A stretch of 64,000 nt of DNA from NCBI GenBank assembly GCA_944386985.1, contig CALXDD010000002.1, positions 1 through 64,000 on the forward strand, written 5' to 3'. This document shows, one piece after another, positions 51,319 through 60,231 of the stretch. Made by a program: the position numbers and the translations under genes. How positions within the stretch are numbered: the first letter of the stretch is position 1; the number at the start of each line of letters is the position of its first letter. Below the pieces are notes generated by a model. The model was not told the DNA's origin. It searched no databases and saw nothing but the letters and a program-made list of their open reading frames with translations. Source of the stretch: an uncultured Oscillospiraceae bacterium (GTDB lineage Bacteria; Bacillota; Clostridia; Oscillospirales; Oscillospiraceae).

Positions 51319-53367
51319 GTGAAAAATCGTGGGACGATGGAGGCTGTGGAACTGATTTTACAGTCGTGCCCGTCGGAAAACGGAGCGGCAGCGCTGGCAA
51401 TGGTGCTGTCATATTATGGGAAGCCCGCCGCCATGCGGGAACTGACGCGGCAGCCCATTGCCAGTGCCGCCGATCTTGTCTTGGCGGCGCAGTCCAGAGG
51501 GATCTATGCCCAGGGATACCGGATGTCCACGGCGGAGCTGCGCCGGGCGCCGCTTCCACTGATCGCCCACTGGGAGTTTCGCTCCTTTGTGGTGGTCACC
51601 GGTATACGGGGAGAGAAGGTCTATGTCAACTCTCCCGAGGACGGGTGCCAGGTGCTGTCCCGCAGGGCCTTTGAGAAGGGGTTTACCGGCGTTGCCATCT
51701 GTTTTGCAAACGGCGAGACAGGACAGCGGAGCAGCAGTGAGATTCCCAGGAAACGATTGTGGGCAGGGTATCAGGTGCCGGTTCTTCTCGCAGCGGCGCA
51801 GCTGTTTATTGCGGCGGGATATGGTCTGCTGGCAGTTCTGGCCCGCAGCATTGCCGAAAGTCTGTCCTCTCCCCAGACGGGCGGAGGACTGTCTTTGTGC
51901 TTGGAGATAGGGCTTGTGATTTTGCTGCAGGGGGCGGCGGTGGCCTTTCAGATCCGGCTGATCGGACGCTGCCGGGCCTTTTATCATGACCGGTGTATCC
52001 ATGGATTTCAGGAGCGGCTGAACAGGGAGAGCACCGAATTTTTCCAGAGAACCAGCCGGTTCCGGCTGGATGAGGCGGCCAGAGGCTGTGCCGGGAATGC
52101 AGACGCTATGGCTCGTTCCCGGATCTGCCTGATGCAGCTGGTAAGCGGTGGGGCGTGCCTGGCGGTGATGGCGGTTCAGAGCCTTTTCGCCGCAGCTGTG
52201 GCGCTTGCGGTGGCAGCCGCCTTCTGCGGCGTGTGCTTTTTCCGTAGGGAGAAGCTGTACAGCGATGGAAAGCTCCTGAGCCGCGCCGCATTTTTGGGCG
52301 GTGATCTGGCAGCACAGGATCTGGCCGATTGGGAGACCAATCAGCTGCGCGGTGCAGATACAGCGCGCTTTCAGCGCTGGGCATGTGAGACGGGCAGCGC
52401 CTTTCGTCCAATGGAAATGGATCATCAGAAGGCATATTGGTACATAGCGGCAGCAGGAGAGCTGCTGTTGGTCTTCTGTGTCTGCCTTCTGGAGATGATT
52501 ATGGGATGGTCCGGTGCGGCGGACCTCTTCGGATGTATGCTCTTGGCGGCTGCGGCTGCGGCGTCCATGGGCGCTTTTCCCTGCTTCATGGCGGAAAAAA
52601 TGGCGGAGAGGCGCTGCCGGGAGAGCCTGGGAGAAGTTTTTCAGGGAGAGCCGGAGGCACATGTGGACTCCGGCGCCGGCACTGCGGAGACATTGACGGT
52701 CCAAAATGTGTCCATGAGGCCGGCAGGAGAGAAAACAGCGCTGGTCAAAGACGTGACCTTTACCCTGCGCCGGGGGGAGATTCTGGTGGTGACAGGGAAC
52801 AGGGAGATCCGAGCCGCCCTGACGGCAGGCATTGCCGGCTTGGAGCGTCCCGCGCAGGGGGAGTTCTATCTGGATCAACGCAGTATGGCAGACCTCAGCG
52901 ACCGGGAGATCTGCGGCAATATTACGCTTCTGGGTGGCGGTATCCCATTTCCGCATGGAACAGTTCGGGAGAATATTGCCGCGGGACTTCAGAATATTAC
53001 TGATTACGCGGTGATGGAGGCGGCCTCCGACGCCCTGCTCCACCGGAGCGTTTTGCGGCGTACCGGCGGATATGACACACCAGTGTCGACCCTCTCCTCC
53101 GGAGAGAGAATCCTGTTGGAATTTGCCCGCGCTTTTGCCAGGGGGACGCCGTTTCTTGTCTGCAACGGTCTGACCCGGGAGCTGGATGGGAAAACGGAGG
53201 ATCAGCTGATCCGAAATATGCGCCGGAGAGGGATCGGTGTGGTGCTGCTGACGGAGGACGCCGCACTCTTGCCCAAAGGCGATATCGCCTGCCGTATTGA
53301 GAATGGGCAGACTGTTCTGCGCGAGCGGGCGGAGTTTGTGGAAGAGGAGGTGCATGGTCTTGTATAG
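51319..53367 (+). CDS. Degenerate peptidase-ABC exporter subunit (NHLM-like)
   Basis: 682 residues; start GTG 51319 (51310 also possible). N-terminal C39-like domain (1-135): the catalytic position of the usual ECG is ENG (Asn codon 51379-51381), and the catalytic His of the HFVV motif is Ser (RSFVVV), so it is proteolytically dead. A TM exporter core (about 150-420) follows. NBD: Walker A is replaced by GNREIRAAL, the Q-loop Gln, Walker B DE (here CNG) and H-loop His (Glu) are all lost; only an LSSGE signature survives (about 53095). Not an active ATPase alone. It overlaps the next gene by 14 nt. Confidence 0.85.
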   Translation: MKNRGTMEAVELILQSCPSENGAAALAMVLSYYGKPAAMRELTRQPIASAADLVLAAQSRGIYAQGYRMSTAELRRAPLPLIAHWEFRSFVVVTGIRGEKVYVNSPEDGCQVLSRRAFEKGFTGVAICFANGETGQRSSSEIPRKRLWAGYQVPVLLAAAQLFIAAGYGLLAVLARSIAESLSSPQTGGGLSLCLEIGLVILLQGAAVAFQIRLIGRCRAFYHDRCIHGFQERLNRESTEFFQRTSRFRLDEAARGCAGNADAMARSRICLMQLVSGGACLAVMAVQSLFAAAVALAVAAAFCGVCFFRREKLYSDGKLLSRAAFLGGDLAAQDLADWETNQLRGADTARFQRWACETGSAFRPMEMDHQKAYWYIAAAGELLLVFCVCLLEMIMGWSGAADLFGCMLLAAAAAASMGAFPCFMAEKMAERRCRESLGEVFQGEPEAHVDSGAGTAETLTVQNVSMRPAGEKTALVKDVTFTLRRGEILVVTGNREIRAALTAGIAGLERPAQGEFYLDQRSMADLSDREICGNITLLGGGIPFPHGTVRENIAAGLQNITDYAVMEAASDALLHRSVLRRTGGYDTPVSTLSSGERILLEFARAFARGTPFLVCNGLTRELDGKTEDQLIRNMRRRGIGVVLLTEDAALLPKGDIACRIENGQTVLRERAEFVEEEVHGLV

Positions 53368-55027
53368 TGACACGGCTTGTCAGGCCAATGCCTTTCACGG
53401 GATCGGAAGATTGCTGGACTACTTCCACATGGAGCGCTGCGAACTGCCAAAAGACGCGAAGACTCTGGAGGACGCTGCGGCGTTTCTGGAGGATGCTGGC
53501 CTGATTATACTTCCCACCACTTTGGAGGGGGACTGGTATCGTACCTCTGCCGGCCCGTTTCTGGTTCAAAATGAGGATGGTACCGGTATGGCAGTTTTGC
53601 CGGACTGGTTGGGGCGATACTACTTTTATGACGAGGGCACGCGCCAGCGGGTATATTTTACCGGGAAAAACAGCCGGAAGTTTTCCGCGGCCTACAGCGT
53701 CACACGGGATTTTCCGGGAAACGCTGTCAAGACGTCTGCCCTGATCGGAAGAATGTTCCGGGAATTGAGCTGGTATGAGGGTTTACTGCTGTTGCTGTGG
53801 GGACTTCTGGGCGGAGGACTCTGGATTTTGCTGGCAGGGCAGATCCACAGTGCCCTTTCCACAGTGATTCTGACAGCGGACCTCTCTACGCTCTGGGGCA
53901 GTGCGGCGGTGATGCTGGCCATCGCCCTGCTGGAGACATTGCTGGTATTCAGCGGGCGGCAGGTGGTCCGCAGAGCGGCCCAGAAGGCGGCGCTGGCTGT
54001 GCTGCTGGGGATGGGAAAGCGCATCTATTCCGTCGGCGAGGTAGAGAACTCGGAGGCGGTGGCTGCCGGTATGGCGGCCCTCCGGAGCAATGCGGAGCGC
54101 ATTATGGCCTGGTTTCTGACGGCTTTGTGGGGGCTTATGGCAATTCTGGTGATCCTGCTGCCGCTTCAAAGCCGTTCCTCCAAGGACTTTATTGCCGCGG
54201 CCCTCGTGGCGGCGGTTCTCTATGCGGTGGCGGCCGTTTCCTTTTGCCTCCGGGCCGGACGAAAGGTCCACATCCAGGCGGAGGAGGAGCGGCGGGAGTG
54301 GCTTTTGCACCAGGAGTCGGACCGGCTGCTGGGCATCGATCGTCCTTTCCCTGAGGAGGGGAATGTCCGACGGCAGGAGCGCTTCCTGGGAGCCGCCTGG
54401 CCCATGGCGGCGCTGCTGGTCTTGCCGGTGGTCTATTTTGCAGTAGAAAACGGATCATCCGCAGCACGTCTGGTGCAGACACTGCTTTTGTATCTGCCGG
54501 CAGCGGCGCTGCCCCTCAGTGTGCTGCTGGGCGCTTTGCAGGCCGGGCAGTCTATGGCGGAGATCCGGTGGCTTATGCCACTGGCGGAAAAGCGGCCTAC
54601 CGGAAATGTTGCGCTGCCGCCTATGGGCAGTGTCTTTGAACTGAAAGACGTAACCTTTGCCTACCCGGGGAGAACAGAGTCTGTGCTGCAGGGGGTAACT
54701 CTGCGGCTGCACCCGGGGGAGACTGTGGGAATTTTAGGCGCCACCGGATCGGGAAAAACCACAATGGCCCGGCTGATGACCGGCCTTTTGCAGCCTACCG
54801 GCGGAACCATTTATTACGGAGGGGTCGAGCTCACCCGGTATAACGGCGGCGCCCTGCGGCGGCGGATTGCCTGTGACCAGGGAACGGACATTCTGCTTTG
54901 CCGGAAGGTTCCGGTGCAGCGCGATGGGCGCACCTGTGTGGTGTTTTCTACCCGGGAGGATGCGCTGGAGGGTTGCGACCGTATCTTTCAACTGGTGAAT
55001 GGAAAGCTCGGCAGCAAAGTGAGATAG
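53354..55027 (+). CDS. ABC exporter subunit with truncated ATPase domain
   Basis: 557 residues. An N-terminal beta-type domain of about 140 residues, a TM exporter region (about 145-415), then an NBD start with A-loop-like FAYPGRTE and intact Walker A GATGSGKTT (54737-54763). Directly after LRRRIACDQG the sequence jumps to RTCVVFSTREDALEGCDRIF, which aligns with the end of an NBD, so about 90 residues containing Q-loop tail, signature and Walker B are missing; the H-loop His is Thr. The frame is open throughout, so this is an internal deletion, not a frameshift. It pairs with the preceding subunit, whose signature motif is intact. Confidence 0.85.
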   Translation: MVLYSDTACQANAFHGIGRLLDYFHMERCELPKDAKTLEDAAAFLEDAGLIILPTTLEGDWYRTSAGPFLVQNEDGTGMAVLPDWLGRYYFYDEGTRQRVYFTGKNSRKFSAAYSVTRDFPGNAVKTSALIGRMFRELSWYEGLLLLLWGLLGGGLWILLAGQIHSALSTVILTADLSTLWGSAAVMLAIALLETLLVFSGRQVVRRAAQKAALAVLLGMGKRIYSVGEVENSEAVAAGMAALRSNAERIMAWFLTALWGLMAILVILLPLQSRSSKDFIAAALVAAVLYAVAAVSFCLRAGRKVHIQAEEERREWLLHQESDRLLGIDRPFPEEGNVRRQERFLGAAWPMAALLVLPVVYFAVENGSSAARLVQTLLLYLPAAALPLSVLLGALQAGQSMAEIRWLMPLAEKRPTGNVALPPMGSVFELKDVTFAYPGRTESVLQGVTLRLHPGETVGILGATGSGKTTMARLMTGLLQPTGGTIYYGGVELTRYNGGALRRRIACDQGTDILLCRKVPVQRDGRTCVVFSTREDALEGCDRIFQLVNGKLGSKVR

Positions 55028-55074
55028 AGGCAGGAAGAGAAGACAGTTGAGAATAGAGAGAAGTGTTTTGGCAA

Positions 55075-55992
55075 ATGCAAGACTATCAGCAAATAGTGGA
55101 AAAGCAATACGGATTTCGGGAATTCCAGCCCGCAGACCGTCAGTTGGTGGAGCAATACAGCGGAGAGAGTATTTTCTTTGATCTGTCCTTCACCAACTTC
55201 TGGGCATGGGAGCCGATGTTCCATTACCGGTGCCGGATCATAGGCGATACGCTGGCGGTGACCTATATCACACTGGACCAGGTGCCTGCGGCGATCCTGC
55301 TTCCCGGACCATCCCGGGATTTCAAAGAGGCGGTGTCCGTGGTCCGGGAAATTTTTGGACGAATGGGGCACCCTGCCGTTTTTGAATATGTGCCGGAGGA
55401 GTGGCTGCCGCTGTACCAGAGTATGGGTATGGATCTGGAAATCACCTCGGAACGGGATTGGAGCGATTATGTCTATCAGGTATCGGACTTCACCTGTCTG
55501 GAGGGGGGAGAGAACAAGTCCAAGCGGCGGGAGTTGAAGCTGGTTTCCCATCTGGGAGGAGTGGAATTCCGACCTTTGGGGAGGGAGAGCTTTGACGATA
55601 TGCTGAAAGTGTTCGACCGGTGGTGCGACTGGCACACCTGTGCACAATGCTTCTTCGGCTGTGAGCGTCAGGCATTTGCCAGGCTTCAGGAGATCTGGGA
55701 CGAAACCTGCTACTACGGCGGTATGGTTTATGTGGACGGTACGCCGGTGGCCTTTGCTCTGGGGGAAACGCTTGGAAACTGTGCCTGCTATTCCTTCCAG
55801 AAAAACACAGAAAATTACCGGGGGCTGACTTATTTTTTGAGTTATCACTGTGCCTTGCTTCCAGGCCATCCGCCGCGGCTGAACTGGTGTGAGGATATGG
55901 GACTGGAGGGCCTCAGGGTCAATAAACTCCGGTATCGGCCCAGCGAAATCGTAAAAAAATTCACGGTGAAACTTCGGTCCGAAGGGAACTGA
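55075..55992 (+). CDS. DUF2156 acyl/aminoacyl-transferase-like protein
   Basis: 305 residues from the ATG at 55075. It matches DUF2156 proteins (phosphatidylglycerol-lysyltransferase C-terminal/GNAT-like fold): ESIFFDLSFTNFWAWEPMFHY, DDMLKVFDRWCDWHTCAQCFFGCERQAF, and MGLEGLRVNKLRYRPSEIVKKF. These proteins transfer acyl or aminoacyl groups, for instance onto lipids or peptides, but substrate is unknown here. It is 47 nt downstream of the ABC subunit and 20 nt upstream of the MFS chimera, so it is part of the same operon. Confidence 0.85.
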   Translation: MQDYQQIVEKQYGFREFQPADRQLVEQYSGESIFFDLSFTNFWAWEPMFHYRCRIIGDTLAVTYITLDQVPAAILLPGPSRDFKEAVSVVREIFGRMGHPAVFEYVPEEWLPLYQSMGMDLEITSERDWSDYVYQVSDFTCLEGGENKSKRRELKLVSHLGGVEFRPLGRESFDDMLKVFDRWCDWHTCAQCFFGCERQAFARLQEIWDETCYYGGMVYVDGTPVAFALGETLGNCACYSFQKNTENYRGLTYFLSYHCALLPGHPPRLNWCEDMGLEGLRVNKLRYRPSEIVKKFTVKLRSEGN

Positions 55993-56012
55993 CCAAAGGG
56001 GAGAAAGATAAG

Positions 56013-59000
56013 ATGACTTTTCTAAAAAAGTATCGAACGGTGCTGTGCCTGCTTCTGGCAGCCATCTGCGTGGTGACCGTTCTGTTCGGGTGGACCGCGC
56101 TGCAGATGGATCCACGGGCCCGGACTGTCTATATCGGGGATCCCACGGCGGTTTTGTATGGACAGGACGGACAGAAGTATGTGATCGCAGGTGGCAATAC
56201 CAGTATTCTGGTGCTGGATGCAAACAGCAATTATGTGCGCTCCATCCCGGGCGGGAAACAGAATCAGGGGTTCTACTATGCCCAGACACTGGCCGCTGAC
56301 GATGCGGGCAATCTGTACATACACGACAGACTGCTGGACGACAACGGCAAGAATATTGCCAGTGAGCGGATTGCTGTGTACGACAGCACAGGTGCCTTCG
56401 TAAGCTATCTGTACGAGGAGCCCCACGGCGACACCAACGGGGAAAACCGCATCCGTGTCCAGGGCCTTACCTGGCAGGATGGGGCTCTCTGGTTTGTACG
56501 GGTAGATCTGGACAGCTTCACTCTGTGCCGTCTGGACGCGGAGACAGGAGAACTGACGGAGCAGGAGACCTATTCCTATCCGGAGGCCTACCGGTATGCG
56601 ATGTACTGTGCCATCTCTCCCGATTTCCAGGTCTATTTCACCGATAAACTCGGCTCAGTCTGGCAGGCGAAGTCCGATGGCAGTCATATCTGTGTATATG
56701 ATGCTGCCGATCATGGGACGGACGATTTTTACAGTGTTGCCGCTCAGCTGGCCTGCGGATCGGACGGAAGCGTCTACTTCAATGACGTGGGTCAGCGGGA
56801 GATTCGACGGATCCTGCCTGACGGGACGATAGAAACGGCAGTGGGGCAGGGGGAGCCTCTGGCGGATGTGCCGGAGGCGTTCAATGAACTGCCCATTTAC
56901 TCCTTTGTGGATGTGACGCCGGAGGGTATCCTCTCCGCGATTTATTGCGAGTACTATTTCGATGAGACACTGGGCGAGTACGTCTACGACTACTGCATTT
57001 ATGCGGAGGACGCAGAGGGAGCGGTTCTGCTGAATACCGCAGAGGTAGGGAAGGCTGCGTCTGTGCAGGTGATGGGATGGCTGGCCTGTGCCGCTATCGC
57101 TGTTTTGGCAATTCTGCTGCTGGGAAGCGTCATTTTCCTGATCCGGGCAGGTACGCTGCTTCGTCTCAGCGCCAAGGGCCGTCTGCAGATGGCGGTAATT
57201 CTGGCAGCGGTCCTCAGCGCGGCGCTGGTTGCCTCCGTTGTGGTGGATGACCTCAACCAGCGGTATGTGGAGGAGCGGACCAGCAAGATGACCAACATGG
57301 CTGTCCTGATGGCCAGGGACTTTGACCCGGAGGACATCCGCAGCTTGGATTCTCCGGAGGACTACGGCAGCGAGGCATACCAGCGCATTGATGCTTCTGT
57401 AAAGGAAATTCTGATGAGCGAGATCAATGACGATGGGGCCTACTGCACCCTCTATCGGGAGATGAACGGCATCGTCTGCATTATCTACTCCGACGAGGGA
57501 CTGAACAATGTAGTGTACCCCATGAGCGGTGTATTTGAGGGGTCCTATGAGTCGGAGATCTATGAGACCGGGGAGCCCATCCAGTTTTCCGCTTTCTCCA
57601 GCGCCGATGGGCACTACGCCTTCACCCTGGCACCTATCACCGATGAGAACGGGCAAGTGATTGCCCTCATTGAAGTGGGGACCGACCTGTATGCATTTAC
57701 CGCCGCCAATGAGGCGCTGATTCGGGAGACGTTGTTGACTGTGTTGATGATTGTAATTACCTGCATCCTGCTGTTCTCTGAAGCGACAGTATTTGTGGAC
57801 GCCATCCGCCGCAACCGGCGGGAGCGGAAGCGGAAGCTGATGCGGGATGTGGGCATCGTTCGGCCCATTGTGTTTTTGATTTTCTTCGCCGGCAATATGT
57901 CCACCGCCTTCCTGCCGGTGTATGGTATGCAGCTCTGGGACGAGTCTATGGGGATTCAGCGGGAACTGGCCTCGGCTATTCCTCTGTCCGCAGAGGTGTT
58001 GCTGACTGCTGTTTTTTCTCTCCTGGGCGGATTCCTGGTGGACCGGCTGGGGACAAAGAATCTGATCGGCGCGGGCAGCATTCTGTTTATGGCGGGCCTT
58101 GGGCTGTGCGGTCTGGCGCCGGATCTGTGGTATCTGATTGGCGGCAGTGTGGTGCTGGGCGTCGGCGAGGGATTGGTGCTGGTTGCCTTCAACACATTTA
58201 TCAGCAATTATCAGGAGGAGGATCAGCGCAACAAGGGATTCTCCGGCTACAATGCCGCCTACCTCTCCGGGATGAACTGCGGTACAGTGGTGGGCTCCCT
58301 GGCTGCCGATCAGGTGGGCTATCGGAATGTATTCTATATTGCGGTGGTGGTTACGCTGATCTCCCTGGTGCTGGCCATGGTTTGTCTGAACCAGCAGGCC
58401 GCTGCGGAGCACGAGGCAAAGGAGGAGAAGGGGATCTCCACGATCCAGTTCCTGCTTCGACCCCGGGTATGGATTTTCTTCCTCTTCATGCTGATGCCCT
58501 ACCTGATCTGTGCATCCTTCCTCAGCTATTTCTTCCCGATTTTTGGTGAGGAGAACGGTCTGAGCACTTCCTTTGTGGCACAGGCATTCCTGGTCTCCGG
58601 CGTGATTGCCATCTATCTGGGGCCGACGCTCACCAAGGTGGTGTCCGACCGTTTGGGAGCCCGGGGAGGATTGATTCTCTCCTCCGGTATTTATGTGGCG
58701 GCCTTTGTGCTGTTTGCCCTCAATCCGTCGGTTGGGACCGCGTTCTTTATTATCGCCCTGCTGGCGGTGGCGGACAGCTTTGGCCTTTCCATGCAGGCAG
58801 TGTATTTTAGTGATCTGCCGGAGGTACGTCTCTACGGCGCAGGAAAGGCTATGGGCATCAACAGCACTGTGGAGAGTATTGCCCAAACAATTGGTCCTAT
58901 GATTTTTGCGGCGGTGCTGATGCTGGGTGTGGAACGCGGCGTTATGATTCTGGCCGAGGGAATGGGCGCGGTGCTGCTGGTGTTCATCGCCTCCGTCATC

Positions 59001-59033
59001 ATGGACCGCAGGAAGGAGCGGGCACATGCCTGA
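56013..59033 (+). CDS. Propeller / cache / MFS chimeric membrane protein
   Basis: 1006 residues. TM1 (8-28); extracytoplasmic repeat region (about 35-345) resembling a six-bladed propeller (DDAGNLYIHDRLLDD, GSDGSVYFNDVGQREIRRI); TMs near 350-375 and 390-415; a dCache-like external domain (about 415-575) ending FTLAPITDENGQVIALIEVGTD; then a 12-TM major-facilitator domain (about 615-1000) with DRLGTKNLIGAG and DRLGARGG loops. The first 600 residues mirror the layout of the CIS-locus sensor at 36393. It probably couples sensing to transport or acts as a transceptor; substrate unknown. It overlaps the GNAT gene by 8 nt. Confidence 0.82.
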   Translation: MTFLKKYRTVLCLLLAAICVVTVLFGWTALQMDPRARTVYIGDPTAVLYGQDGQKYVIAGGNTSILVLDANSNYVRSIPGGKQNQGFYYAQTLAADDAGNLYIHDRLLDDNGKNIASERIAVYDSTGAFVSYLYEEPHGDTNGENRIRVQGLTWQDGALWFVRVDLDSFTLCRLDAETGELTEQETYSYPEAYRYAMYCAISPDFQVYFTDKLGSVWQAKSDGSHICVYDAADHGTDDFYSVAAQLACGSDGSVYFNDVGQREIRRILPDGTIETAVGQGEPLADVPEAFNELPIYSFVDVTPEGILSAIYCEYYFDETLGEYVYDYCIYAEDAEGAVLLNTAEVGKAASVQVMGWLACAAIAVLAILLLGSVIFLIRAGTLLRLSAKGRLQMAVILAAVLSAALVASVVVDDLNQRYVEERTSKMTNMAVLMARDFDPEDIRSLDSPEDYGSEAYQRIDASVKEILMSEINDDGAYCTLYREMNGIVCIIYSDEGLNNVVYPMSGVFEGSYESEIYETGEPIQFSAFSSADGHYAFTLAPITDENGQVIALIEVGTDLYAFTAANEALIRETLLTVLMIVITCILLFSEATVFVDAIRRNRRERKRKLMRDVGIVRPIVFLIFFAGNMSTAFLPVYGMQLWDESMGIQRELASAIPLSAEVLLTAVFSLLGGFLVDRLGTKNLIGAGSILFMAGLGLCGLAPDLWYLIGGSVVLGVGEGLVLVAFNTFISNYQEEDQRNKGFSGYNAAYLSGMNCGTVVGSLAADQVGYRNVFYIAVVVTLISLVLAMVCLNQQAAAEHEAKEEKGISTIQFLLRPRVWIFFLFMLMPYLICASFLSYFFPIFGEENGLSTSFVAQAFLVSGVIAIYLGPTLTKVVSDRLGARGGLILSSGIYVAAFVLFALNPSVGTAFFIIALLAVADSFGLSMQAVYFSDLPEVRLYGAGKAMGINSTVESIAQTIGPMIFAAVLMLGVERGVMILAEGMGAVLLVFIASVIMDRRKERAHA

Positions 59034-59892
59034 ATGTGACGAAATCCGCTCTGCCGGTTCTGATGAGGCACGGCTGCTCCGGCCTCTTTGGCGAGAGGCT
59101 TTTGGCGATACAGAGGAATTTATGGCGTGTTATGAGGCGCGGATGTTCCGACCGGACCGGGTGGAACTGGCCGTGCGGGATGGGGAAATTGTCTCCATGC
59201 TGACGGTGCTGCCCGCTGTTCTGCGCACAGAGGAGGGGGGGACCTTTCCAAGCGGCTGTGTCTATGGCGTGGCGACGCGGACACAGTACCGAGGGCAGGG
59301 ACTTGCCTCCCGGCTTCTGAGCGCGGCGGTACGAAAGAGAATTGGACATGAGCTGGACTGTATGGCGGTGGTGCCTGACACCCCGGAACTTTTTCCCTAC
59401 TATGGCCGGACTATGGAGGCCCATACTGCTTTTTATGTCCGGGAGGTTCAGGTGACGGCCCGGCAGCTGTCTGAGGCGCCGGCACGTTGCCCGGCAGCAG
59501 TGGAAGCGGAGGATTACTGGAGAACCAGATCCCGGAATCTTCAGGGACACACATACCTGGAGTGGGACCGGAATGCTGTGGATTTTCAGAAGGAACTCTG
59601 CCGGCAGGAGGGCGGGGATCTGTTCTGCTTTCCTGATGTGCCGGACTGCTGCGCTGCCGCGGAGCGCAGGCATGACGGAACCCTGCTGGTCCACGAGCTG
59701 CTGGCTCCGGAGGAACAGCTGGCTGGGTGTCTCGCCGGACTGATGCGGCAGATGGGATGCAGCGCCGCGGAGGTACGCCTGCCCGCCTGGTCCGGCGCGG
59801 TGCTGGGGGGCAGGATGGAGCCCTTCGCCATGCTGGCGGGGCGGATGCTGCCGGAGGCTCAGAAGGCATATCTGGGGTTTGATTTTGCATAG
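59026..59892 (+). CDS. GNAT family N-acetyltransferase (Eis-like layout)
   Basis: 288 residues. The acetyl-CoA motif A is GCVYGVATRTQYRGQGLASRLL (about 78-99; Q/RxxGxG/A as RGQGLA), preceded by VELAVRDGEIVSMLTVLP. The C-terminal half resembles the second domain of Eis-like acetyltransferases. The start overlaps the MFS gene by 8 nt. It is the last gene of the 49.3-59.9 kb operon, ending before a perfect terminator hairpin. Confidence 0.87.
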   Translation: MPECDEIRSAGSDEARLLRPLWREAFGDTEEFMACYEARMFRPDRVELAVRDGEIVSMLTVLPAVLRTEEGGTFPSGCVYGVATRTQYRGQGLASRLLSAAVRKRIGHELDCMAVVPDTPELFPYYGRTMEAHTAFYVREVQVTARQLSEAPARCPAAVEAEDYWRTRSRNLQGHTYLEWDRNAVDFQKELCRQEGGDLFCFPDVPDCCAAAERRHDGTLLVHELLAPEEQLAGCLAGLMRQMGCSAAEVRLPAWSGAVLGGRMEPFAMLAGRMLPEAQKAYLGFDFA

Positions 59893-59925
59893 GAGAAAGG
59901 ACAGAGAATCTGATTTACGGAAGAT

Positions 59926-59960
59926 GACAAACCGGCCAGTCGTTGACTGGCCGGCTTGTC
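59926..59960 (+). terminator. Terminator of the exporter/MFS operon
   Basis: A near-perfect long inverted repeat: GACAA..CCGGCCAGTC-gtt-GACTGGCCGG..TTGTC. The U-run is minimal (TTGTCATTG), but stem stability is high. The rest of 59961-60231 contains a further inverted repeat and the CBS-gene promoter. Confidence 0.75.
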
Positions 59961-60008
59961 ATTGATGAGTGGGAAGAGGGGTCTTTGATGCGGTGTGCTG
60001 CAAGACGG

Positions 60009-60066
60009 AAAGGGGAGAATTGTTTATAGATTCTTCATTTTCTATTTACAATCTTTCTCCCCTTTT
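60009..60066. repeat. Long-armed inverted repeat upstream of CBS gene
   Basis: AAAGGGGAGAATTGT (60009-60023) pairs with ACAAT-ct-TTCTCCCCTTT (60048-60066), with an AT-rich 24-nt loop, followed by TTTCGCC. It could be a bidirectional terminator or an operator; it ends 11 nt before an extended -10 promoter. Confidence 0.5.
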
Positions 60067-60077
60067 TCGCCTGGTTA

Positions 60078-60086
60078 TGATATACT
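60078..60086 (+). promoter_or_regulatory. Extended -10 promoter of the CBS-domain gene
   Basis: TGA-TATACT, with a weak -35. It is about 145 nt upstream of the start codon, leaving a GC-rich leader with short hairpins (GGTCTC-tgaa-GAGACC; GCGGG-agacgg-CCCGC) that matches no riboswitch I recognise. Confidence 0.55.
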
Positions 60087-60231
60087 AAAATCAACCCACC
60101 AATAAATCCGCAGCAGTATAGCGTAAAGAGTTATGAGGTCTCTGAAGAGACCATCAGCAGACGCGCTGTGCACTGCAGTCGGGGGGAGCCATCTGCGGGA
60201 GACGGCCCGCTATTTTGGGGAGGATATTGAG

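Noticed and set aside
56655-59027. 790-codon minus-strand frame under the MFS chimera
   Set aside because: Pure antisense frame rich in His/Gln/Arg; no start signal.
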